Positions 1 to 5,525 of a stretch of 5,525 nucleotides of DNA are shown piece after piece. A program made the translations under genes and the position numbers. The notes below the pieces were generated by a model. That model searched no databases. It was not told where the DNA came from and saw only the letters and a list, made by a program, of their open reading frames with translations. The DNA comes from Actinomycetes bacterium (lineage in GTDB: Bacteria > Actinomycetota > Acidimicrobiia > Acidimicrobiales > RAAP-2): the NCBI GenBank assembly GCA_021849765.1, contig JAJZSM010000113.1, forward strand, positions 1-5,525. Reading direction: 5' to 3'. Position 1 is the stretch's first letter, and each line of letters starts with the position of its first letter.

Positions 1-1018
<1,018 letters not shown>

Positions 1019-1022
1019 CGGT

Positions 1023-1298
1023 TCAGCCGCCCGCGACGGCCGGCACGAGCGAGACCGTTTGGCCGGCCTCGAGCACCGTGTCGAGCCCTTGGAGGAACCG
1101 GACGTCCTCGTCGGCGACGAAGACGTTGACGAATCGACGCAGCGCTCCACGGTCGTCGAGGACTCGAAAGGCGATCCCGGGGTACGCCTCGTCAACGGCG
1201 ACGATCGCGTCTCGGACCGTCGTCGCCTCGACAGGCACTTCGCCCGCACCGCCGACGAGGGAGCGCAACTGACTCGGGAGGCGAACGATGACGCTCAC
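1023..1298 (-). CDS. metO: CysO/MoaD/ThiS-family sulfur-carrier protein, probable MetO partner of the adjacent PLP enzyme
   Basis: This is a 91-residue ubiquitin-like sulfur carrier. The C-terminus is exactly AVAGG (87-91), so the Gly-Gly tail is exposed without processing and can be adenylated and thiocarboxylated by a ThiF/MoeB-type enzyme, which is not in this window. The segment RFVNVFVADEDVRF (55-68) and the VPAVAGG end closely resemble mycobacterial CysO as I remember it (RFVNIYVNDEDVRF, AVAGG), more than a molybdopterin-synthase MoaD. The GTG start (1296-1298) overlaps the TGA of the upstream gene as GTGA, a 4-bp overlap typical of translational coupling, and yields a normal beta-strand start (VSVIVRLPSQLRSL). 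CysO normally sits with cysM and mec; here the partner is a threonine-synthase homologue. That matches the Streptomyces MetM/MetO pair I recall, in which the carrier donates sulfur for homocysteine. The family is certain; the MetO role is inferred from context. Confidence 0.9.
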   Translation of the reverse strand: MSVIVRLPSQLRSLVGGAGEVPVEATTVRDAIVAVDEAYPGIAFRVLDDRGALRRFVNVFVADEDVRFLQGLDTVLEAGQTVSLVPAVAGG

Positions 1299-2542
1299 GA
1301 TGCCGCCACCAACTGGTGGAAGCGCAACGCCGCCTCGGCGTCGGCGAGCGACGGACTGATCGTCGAACTCACGGTCGCGCTGTCCACGACCGCGTCGAGT
1401 GTCTTGAGCCCATGGCCCGAGATGATGGCCACGATTGACTTGTCGCGGTCGATCGAGCCCCGCTCCACGAGTTGGCGTAGCGACGCGATGGTGACCCCAC
1501 CGGCGGTCTCGGCGAAGATCCCCTCGGTGCGGGCCAAGAGCCCGATGCACTCGAGGATCTCTTCGTCGGGCACGGACCCACAATCCCCACCGCGCGCCCG
1601 CAGCTCGTCGAGTACGTAGGGACCGTCGGCGGGATTCCCGATGGCGAGTGAGCGCGCGATCGTGTTGGGGCGCTGCGGAGTGACGACGTCGACGCCAGCG
1701 GCGAAGGCCGTAGCGATCGGCGAGCAGCCCGAGGCCTGGGCACCGAAGAGCGTCGGCGCCCCGCCATCCACGAGTCCCAGCTCGATGAATTCACGGAACC
1801 CCTTGGCCACCTTGGTCAATTGACTCCCCGAGGCCACGGGCACGACGACCTGGTCGGGTGTGCGCCAGCCCAACTGCTCAGCGATCTCGAAGGCGAGGGT
1901 CTTGGAGCCCTCGGCGTAGTACGGGCGAAGATTGATGTTGGCGAAGGCCCAATCGTCGTGCTCGGCTACCAACTCGATGCAGAGCCGGTTCACGTCGTCG
2001 TAGTTCCCCTCGACGCCGAGCACCGTACCGCCGAAGATGGCCGCCATCGCGATCTTGGACTTCTCGAGGTCGCTGGGGATGATGGTCACGCTGGGCCAGC
2101 CGATTGCGGCCGCGTGGGCCGCTACTGATGTGGCGAGGTTGCCCGTGGACGCACACGCGGCGGTCGTGAAGCCGAGCCGACGAGCGCTCGATAGCGCGAC
2201 CGAGACCACCCGGTCCTTGAACGATCCGGTCGGGTTGCGCGTGTCGTCCTTCAGCCAGAGCTCGCGCACACCCAACACCTCGGCGAGGCGCGTGGCTCGC
2301 CGCAACGGTGTCCAACCCGCGCCCAGATCGACGGGTTCGACACCGGGGTCGGGCAGCAAGGCGCCGTATCGCCAGATTGAGTTCGGTCCCGCTTCGATCG
2401 ACTCGCGAGTCACGACGCCTCGTGCCGCCTCGAGGTCGTATTCGACCTCGAGCGGACCGAAGCAGAAGTCACACGAATAGCGGGCGTCCGCCGGGTAGGT
2501 TGTGCCACACTCTCGACACTTGAGGCCAGTTGAGAAACTCAT
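1295..2542 (-). CDS. metM: Threonine synthase-family PLP enzyme (ThrC-like), probable MetM-type homocysteine synthase
   Basis: This is a 415-residue fold-type II PLP enzyme annotated by homology as threonine synthase. An N-terminal zinc-ribbon-like segment has CRECG (9-13) and CDFC (24-27). The PLP lysine is K109 in NPTGSFKDR (103-111); ASTGN (131-135) fits the substrate loop, VPVASGSQLT (234-243) the cofactor-phosphate loop, and SGHGLKTLDAV (375-385) the family C-terminal motif. The phosphate loop differs from the GNAGN-like form I recall in classical ThrC and resembles a second actinobacterial paralogue outside hom-thrC-thrB operons. The start is ATG 2540-2542, with GGGAG only 2 nt away; an upstream in-frame TTG (2620) would encode the riboswitch and is rejected. 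The gene sits behind a SAM riboswitch and is coupled to a sulfur-carrier gene. The inferred reaction is therefore O-phosphohomoserine plus carrier thiocarboxylate giving homocysteine, not threonine formation. The family call is firm; the substrate assignment is inference, with plain threonine synthase as the alternative. Confidence 0.9.
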   Translation of the reverse strand: MSFSTGLKCRECGTTYPADARYSCDFCFGPLEVEYDLEAARGVVTRESIEAGPNSIWRYGALLPDPGVEPVDLGAGWTPLRRATRLAEVLGVRELWLKDDTRNPTGSFKDRVVSVALSSARRLGFTTAACASTGNLATSVAAHAAAIGWPSVTIIPSDLEKSKIAMAAIFGGTVLGVEGNYDDVNRLCIELVAEHDDWAFANINLRPYYAEGSKTLAFEIAEQLGWRTPDQVVVPVASGSQLTKVAKGFREFIELGLVDGGAPTLFGAQASGCSPIATAFAAGVDVVTPQRPNTIARSLAIGNPADGPYVLDELRARGGDCGSVPDEEILECIGLLARTEGIFAETAGGVTIASLRQLVERGSIDRDKSIVAIISGHGLKTLDAVVDSATVSSTISPSLADAEAALRFHQLVAAS

Positions 2543-2552
2543 AACTCCCTTT

Positions 2553-2649
2553 TCATCGTTCGGGCTTTGGCACCTGGTTCGAACAAAAAGAAAGGCTCGA
2601 ACTGGTTGTCGCGACTTCAAAGGGCCCGTCCCTCAGTCGCTCTTGATGA
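2553..2649 (-). promoter_or_regulatory. SAM riboswitch (SAM clan, SAM-I/IV-like, no P4)
   Basis: On the minus strand the leader carries the S-box core: AUCAAGAG, GAGGGA, GGGCCC, UUUGAAG, ACAACC and AGGUGCCAA in the canonical order. The helices can be drawn exactly. P1 is UCAUC (2649-2645) with GAUGA (2557-2553). P2 is GCGAC (2640-2636) with GUCGC (2615-2611). P3 is GUUCGAGC (2602-2595) with GUUCGAAC (2584-2577). The P2-loop pseudoknot is CGGGC (2628-2624) with GCCCG (2565-2561), where B. subtilis S-boxes have CUGG/CCAG as I recall, a compensatory change. No P4 hairpin fits between the pseudoknot strand and P1, which points to the SAM-I/IV variant rather than classical SAM-I. The ribosome-binding site follows P1 by 3 nt and no terminator exists, so control is presumably translational, off at high SAM. 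Confidence 0.93.
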
Positions 2650-2656
2650 CGTACCC

Positions 2657-2685
2657 ATTGTGTCGGGGCGTGGTCGCGCTGTCAA
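2657..2685 (-). promoter_or_regulatory. Promoter of the riboswitch-metM-metO operon
   Basis: On the minus strand there is a perfect -35 TTGACA (complement of 2680-2685), a 17-bp spacer and CACAAT as -10 (complement of 2657-2662, 4/6 match). The predicted start, about 7 nt downstream, is near 2650, one base before the P1 helix of the SAM aptamer. This agreement between two independent signals supports both and gives a leader of about 108 nt. Confidence 0.75.
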
Positions 2686-2709
2686 GTGCGGCCCGCAGCG
2701 ACCCGGCCC

Positions 2710-2715
2710 TAGTCT
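2710..2715 (+). promoter_or_regulatory. Putative -10 element of the GpgS-like gene (leaderless start)
   Basis: TAGTCT matches the TANNNT form of actinobacterial -10 boxes and ends 8 nt before the ATG at 2724, so transcription would begin at or next to the start codon. No Shine-Dalgarno sequence precedes that ATG, which agrees with a leaderless message. No convincing -35 is visible. It is divergent from the riboswitch promoter, with the two predicted start sites roughly 70 bp apart. Confidence 0.4.
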
Positions 2716-2723
2716 CAATATCG

Positions 2724-3494
2724 ATGCTTGACGTGCCGTTAACGCTGCAGCGCGAGGATTTCGACGCGGACCAGGTCCGCCGATTGATGGCCACGACCTC
2801 CATCGCCGTCATCGTCCCCGCTCGCAACGAGGCAACGACCATCGGTGCGGTACTCGAGGCCGTCCTCGCCTATCGCGACGTCATCGACGACCTAGTCGTG
2901 GTGAATGACCGATCGAGTGACGACACCGCCACGGTGGCGCTTCACCACGGCGCGCGCGTGGTGACCGTCGACGGGCCCGGCGGCAAGGGACTCGCCATGG
3001 CCGCCGGTCTCGCCGCGACCGCCACCGAGACGGTGGTCTTCCTCGACGCCGACGTGCTGAACACCACCTCGGACTTCGTGCCACGCCTGATCCAGCCAAT
3101 TCTCGAACGGCCGGAGGTAGATCTTGTCAAGGGGTACTACGAACGTCCCCTGCACAACATGCCCACGGGCGGCGGCCGGGTCAACGAGTTGACCGCACGT
3201 CCGATCCTCTCGCTGCTCTTTCCGGGCCTCGGAGAGATCCGCCAACCTTTAGCGGGCGAGACGGCGGCTCGCCGGGAGGTCTTCGACGCCGTCACCCTCG
3301 AGCCGGAGTACGACGTCGAGATCGCGCTGCTCATCGACGTCGCCAGGAAGTTTGGCGTCAGCAGCCTCGCGCAGGTTGACCTTGGCGTTCGGCGGCACCG
3401 GAATCGCCCGCTCGAGGAGTTGCGCCCGATGGCGATGGACATCCTTCGCGCCGCGCTGACCCGCTACGGCGTGGATCCGCCCGAACCTGATTAG
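2724..3494 (+). CDS. gpgS: Glucosyl-3-phosphoglycerate synthase-like glycosyltransferase (GT81, GT-A fold)
   Basis: This 256-residue retaining GT-A glycosyltransferase resembles GpgS. GpgS transfers glucose from an NDP-glucose to 3-phosphoglycerate, the first step toward glucosylglycerate and, in mycobacteria, methylglucose lipopolysaccharides. In order: nucleotide-site VPARNEATTIG (31-41), GPGGKG (84-89), metal-binding DAD (108-110), LVKGYYERPL (134-143), acceptor-site GGGRVNELTARP (149-160), QPLAGE (174-179), YDVEI (196-200) and GVRRHRNRPLEEL (221-233), where H225 corresponds to the metal-ligand histidine of GpgS. Its length is below the roughly 320 residues of mycobacterial GpgS, mainly at the termini. 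The ATG at 2724 is chosen because residues 10-25 (REDFDADQVRRL...) still resemble the family N-terminus; a later ATG at 2787 would remove them. Asn154 stands where I recall Thr187 in the mycobacterial enzyme, so acceptor preference could differ. It is likely cytosolic. Confidence 0.88.
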   Translation: MLDVPLTLQREDFDADQVRRLMATTSIAVIVPARNEATTIGAVLEAVLAYRDVIDDLVVVNDRSSDDTATVALHHGARVVTVDGPGGKGLAMAAGLAATATETVVFLDADVLNTTSDFVPRLIQPILERPEVDLVKGYYERPLHNMPTGGGRVNELTARPILSLLFPGLGEIRQPLAGETAARREVFDAVTLEPEYDVEIALLIDVARKFGVSSLAQVDLGVRRHRNRPLEELRPMAMDILRAALTRYGVDPPEPD

Positions 3495-4000
3495 CCAGTG
3501 ACGGCGGCGTTGAGTCCCAGTATGACGATGACGTCGTCACTGGCGGCACCGGCCACAGGGTTGCCCCCGTTGAGCGGTCGGATCGATGACGCGGGGAATT
3601 TGAGTTCCGCCGCAATCATGCGTGCCGCCGACTCGAAGCCCGGGTTGAAATAGATGATGGTCGAGCTCACGCGGGGACCGTTGGCCTGGGGCAACGTGTC
3701 CCACCCGTAGGTGAGCAACTGTTGGGTGAAGTTTCGAGCGAGTCCTGTCACCGTGGTGCCGTTGGCGACCTGGACGCGGACCGTGGACTTGACGACCGCG
3801 GTCGTCTTCGTGGAGCCGTGGGGCTTGCTCGAGGTCGGGACCGTTGTCGTTGGGGCACCAGCGACGGGATGTCCGGGCTTGGTCGACCGGAGCATGAGGA
3901 ACGCCCCCGCCACGAACGCGACGAGAATCACGAGCACCACACCAATCGACGGCTGATAATGGGAACCGGGCGCTGCCGGTTCAGGTGGTGTCGTGCTCAC
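3491..4000 (-). CDS. Membrane-anchored LytR C-terminal (LytR_C) domain protein
   Basis: This 169-residue protein has a short Pro-rich cytoplasmic N-terminus, one transmembrane segment (about 19-37, IGVVLVILVAFVAGAFLML), a Thr/Ser/Pro-rich linker (about 41-70) and a LytR_C-type extracytoplasmic domain (about 73-163). The family hallmark is VRVQVANGTTVTGLARNFTQQLLTYGWDT... (74 onward), the usual 'V-x-NG-x-G-x-x-GLA' strand-helix start, followed by a STIIYFNPGFESAARMIAAEL segment. LytR_C occurs at the end of LytR-CpsA-Psr cell-wall ligases and as stand-alone envelope proteins in actinobacteria; no LCP catalytic domain is present here. The exact role is unknown. The start is GTG 3998-4000, without a clear Shine-Dalgarno but with TAGGCT (complement of 4007-4012) 6 nt upstream, suggesting a near-leaderless transcript. 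Its TAA stop (3491-3493) overlaps the TAG of the convergent glycosyltransferase. Confidence 0.88.
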   Translation of the reverse strand: MSTTPPEPAAPGSHYQPSIGVVLVILVAFVAGAFLMLRSTKPGHPVAGAPTTTVPTSSKPHGSTKTTAVVKSTVRVQVANGTTVTGLARNFTQQLLTYGWDTLPQANGPRVSSTIIYFNPGFESAARMIAAELKFPASSIRPLNGGNPVAGAASDDVIVILGLNAAVTG

Positions 4001-4033
4001 GCCGACAGCCTAGAGCCAACCACCAGTACTCAC

Positions 4034-4039
4034 TAGTCT
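4034..4039 (+). promoter_or_regulatory. Putative -10 element of the tRNA-Thr gene
   Basis: TAGTCT lies 12 nt before the mature tRNA 5' end, placing a start near 4047 with a 5-nt leader. The -35 region is poor (at most 3/6 at suitable spacing). The hexamer is identical to the -10 proposed for the glycosyltransferase gene. Confidence 0.35.
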
Positions 4040-4051
4040 GGTGTCCACCTT

Positions 4052-4123
4052 GCCGGTGTGGCGCAGTGGTAGCGCAGGCGATTTGTAATCGTCAGGTCGT
4101 GGGTTCGAATCCCTCCACCGGCT
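4052..4123 (+). tRNA. tRNA-Thr (anticodon UGU)
   Basis: A full cloverleaf is visible in 72 nt. The acceptor is GCCGGTG (4052-4058) with CACCGGC (4116-4122). The D stem GCGC/GCGC encloses loop AGTGGTA (4065-4071). The anticodon stem GGCGA/TCGTC (one G-U) encloses loop TTTGTAA (4082-4088), with anticodon TGT at 4084-4086 reading ACA. The variable loop is AGGTC (4094-4098), and T-loop TTCGAAT (4104-4110) is closed by GTGGG/CCCTC. G1-C72 and C2-G71, known threonine identity pairs, are present. The CCA tail is not encoded and the discriminator base is T4123. The T stem has one T-T mismatch (4100/4114). Confidence 0.97.
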
Positions 4124-4155
4124 CCGAACTTCCGGCCATTGTCGACGTAGCCGGA

Positions 4156-5525
4156 TCAACGAACGACAACCGACACTCGATTCGAGTCACCCGCGGCCTG
4201 GCCCTCGTCCACCACGACAACTCGCACGCCGCCGTGATGGGCGCGTGCCAACGCCCGACGAAGGGCCAACGCGACCGAGGCGGCGCGCGCGCGTCCCTCG
4301 GACAACCCCGCCTTCGCAGTCGCAGCGGTGGCCGGGTAGGCATAAAGGGTGACGACACCACGACGTTGGCGAATGACGAGCGAGGCGAGTCGGTCAACCT
4401 GTGCGACGAGTGAACCGGTGATCCCCACGCGTGTCGAAGGAAAGGGGCCGATGGGGCTGACCAATCGGGCGGGAGCGTGACCACTCCACTGCGCGTACAG
4501 CTTCAATGACGTGCCGAGCGTCATCGTCACCCCACCGGCGAACGTCGACCCCTTCCCGTTGGCACGTGTATTCCACCCCGTAAAGACGTAACCGGGTCGC
4601 GCAAGGGCCGGCGGTGAGGGGAGTGTCTCGATGGCTCCGTCGTAGGACGAAATGGGCGCCACCGATCCCCGCGCGCCATTCATCGCGAAAGTGACGGTGG
4701 CGGCTGGAAGCTGGCGCCACTGCGCGTACAGCGTCATCGGGCCGGCCAAGGCGAACGTCGAACTGGGACTGAACGCGGTACCCGAACCATCGGCGACCGT
4801 GTTCCATCCGATGAACGCGTATCCCGGTCGACTGATCGATGCCGGCGACGGCAGCGAAAGCGTCGCACCGCTCAAGGCGGAGACGGCGCCAACCGAGCCA
4901 ACGCCGCCATTAGCGCTGAACGTCACGTTGAACGCCGGTATCGCCGTCCACTGCGCGAATAGCGTCGTCGCGGACATCGGTTCGTACGAGCTCCCGCCCG
5001 TGCCGACGAGCGAACCACCTTGCGGTGCGGTGAACCACCCGTCAAAGGTGAAACCCGACTGCGTCGGCGTAGGCAATGTCAGGGGTGCCGCACCGGTCGT
5101 GTACGACGCACTCAGCGTCGGCACCGTGCCACCGTTTGCGACGTAGCTCACTTGAGATGTTGCAGCGCTCCAGCGCGCGTACAGCGTCGCCGACGACGTC
5201 GGCGTAAACGAGAAACCGCTCAGGCCGACGAGCGCGCCACCCTGGGGCGCGGTGTACCAACCGTCGAAGTTGTATCCCGGCTCACTCGCGCTTGGCAGGG
5301 TGAGTGAACTAGCGCCCGTGGTGAAGGTTGCACTTGTCGCGCTCGCGGTTCCGCCATCGGCCGCGTAATTGATTGAAAATGCATTCGCGCTCCACTGGGC
5401 GTACAGCGTCGCCGACGACGTCGGCGTAAACGAGAAACCGCTCAGGCCGACGAGCGCGCCACCCTGGGGCGCGGTGTACCAACCGTCGAAGTTGTATCCC
5501 GGCTCACTCGCGCTTGGCAGGGTGA
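4156..5525 (-). CDS. InlB B-repeat (Listeria-Bacteroides repeat, Flg_new) surface protein with weak OmpA-like C-terminus; N-terminus off the right edge
   Basis: The C-terminal 455 residues of a larger protein are visible; the frame stays open to the window edge. It holds a partial repeat (1-48) and four full repeats (49-122, 123-197, 198-274, 275-351), each ending in L-x/Y-A-Q/R-W and carrying the hallmark GY-x-F-x-GW, typical of InlB B-repeats (small beta-grasp-like extracellular modules). The first three repeats use GWY/FTAPQGG and a period of about 74; the last two use GWNT-x-A-[DN]-G-x-G and 77. A low-complexity-free C-terminal domain (352-455) has LSEGRARAASVAL (about 407-419) and NRVSVVVR at the end, reminiscent of the 'LS-x-x-RA' and 'NRRV' motifs of OmpA-like peptidoglycan-binding domains, but weakly. 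No LPXTG or C-terminal membrane segment is visible. The likely location is the cell surface or outside; function unknown. It ends 32 bp from the tRNA gene, convergent with it. Confidence 0.85.
   Translation of the reverse strand, partial: TLPSASEPGYNFDGWYTAPQGGALVGLSGFSFTPTSSATLYAQWSANAFSINYAADGGTASATSATFTTGASSLTLPSASEPGYNFDGWYTAPQGGALVGLSGFSFTPTSSATLYARWSAATSQVSYVANGGTVPTLSASYTTGAAPLTLPTPTQSGFTFDGWFTAPQGGSLVGTGGSSYEPMSATTLFAQWTAIPAFNVTFSANGGVGSVGAVSALSGATLSLPSPASISRPGYAFIGWNTVADGSGTAFSPSSTFALAGPMTLYAQWRQLPAATVTFAMNGARGSVAPISSYDGAIETLPSPPALARPGYVFTGWNTRANGKGSTFAGGVTMTLGTSLKLYAQWSGHAPARLVSPIGPFPSTRVGITGSLVAQVDRLASLVIRQRRGVVTLYAYPATAATAKAGLSEGRARAASVALALRRALARAHHGGVRVVVVDEGQAAGDSNRVSVVVR
5177..5303 (-). 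repeat. Direct repeat copy A inside the InlB-repeat gene
   Basis: These 127 bases are identical to 5399-5525, at an offset of exactly 222 bp (74 codons). It encodes the TLPSASEPGYNFDGW...LYA part of one InlB repeat. The next 5 bases to the left contain three differences, so identity stops sharply there. Confidence 0.95.
5399..5525 (-). repeat. Direct repeat copy B inside the InlB-repeat gene (reaches window edge)
   Basis: This copy is identical to 5177-5303 over 127 bases and still matching at the last base of the window, so identity may extend further. Identity at synonymous positions implies recent duplication or gene conversion of one repeat unit. Confidence 0.95.

Noticed and set aside
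2543..2620. N-terminal extension of the ThrC-like protein from a TTG at 2620
   Set aside because: The extension would translate the P2, P3 and pseudoknot parts of the SAM aptamer, gives no family-like residues and lacks a ribosome-binding site.
2543..2660. T-box (tRNA-sensing) leader, considered because a threonine-type gene follows
   Set aside because: No T-box motif or specifier stem is visible, while every conserved SAM-aptamer block is present in order.
2787..3494. Alternative ATG start of the glycosyltransferase at 2787
   Set aside because: It would remove residues 1-21, of which 10-21 still resemble the GpgS N-terminus; it has no clear Shine-Dalgarno advantage.
4131..4155. TCCGGC...GCCGGA inverted repeat between the tRNA and the InlB-repeat gene as a bidirectional terminator
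   Set aside because: It has only 6 base pairs, a 13-nt loop and no T-tract on either side; too weak to call although its position between convergent units is suggestive.
4652..5146. Long plus-strand frame opposite the InlB-repeat gene
   Set aside because: Its translation mirrors the repeat periodicity of the minus-strand gene and resembles no family; the opposite frame has clear GY-x-F-x-GW repeats.
5177..5525. CRISPR-like or mobile-element reading of the 127-bp direct repeats
   Set aside because: The repeats are in frame, have a period of 74 codons and encode InlB modules; there are no short repeats with unique spacers, no transposase and no terminal inverted repeats.

Overview
This high-GC window looks like actinobacterial chromosome, possibly class Acidimicrobiia. 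The phylum rests on an actinobacterial-type GroEL, a GpgS-like glucosyltransferase, a LytR C-terminal-domain protein and a CysO-like sulfur carrier. The class assignment is only a guess. Every stretch is accounted for, and no gene-free interval exceeds about 180 bases.

Left part (1-2685, all minus strand): a SAM riboswitch of the compact SAM-I/IV type (2553-2649), with a good promoter placed so that transcription starts at the aptamer, controls a two-gene operon. Its first gene encodes a threonine-synthase-family PLP enzyme (1295-2542). The second encodes a ubiquitin-like sulfur-carrier protein ending in Gly-Gly (1023-1298), and the two overlap by 4 bp. Downstream on the same strand lies groEL (1-942, C-terminus off the left edge) behind a perfect CIRCE operator (992-1018). 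The riboswitch, the enzyme and the carrier together argue that the 'threonine synthase' is really a homocysteine-forming enzyme of the MetM type. It would use O-phosphohomoserine and thiocarboxylated carrier (MetO type) as sulfur donor, and be shut off when SAM is plentiful.

Middle (2710-4123): a GpgS-like glucosyltransferase (2724-3494, plus) runs divergently from the riboswitch operon, apparently from a leaderless or nearly leaderless transcript. It converges on a membrane-anchored LytR_C-domain protein (3491-4000, minus), and the two stop codons overlap by 4 bp. A tRNA-Thr(UGU) gene follows (4052-4123, plus).

Right part (4156-5525, minus): the C-terminal 455 residues of a large, probably secreted or surface protein. 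It consists of InlB B-type (Listeria-Bacteroides) repeats of about 74-77 residues and a weakly OmpA-like C-terminal domain. Two neighbouring repeats share 127 identical bases up to the window edge, a sign of recent duplication. The N-terminus lies beyond the right edge.

The most notable content is the SAM riboswitch-metM-metO unit: an apparently complete, self-regulated, protein-thiocarboxylate-dependent methionine-precursor operon that automated annotation would probably label as threonine synthase plus a MoaD-family protein.
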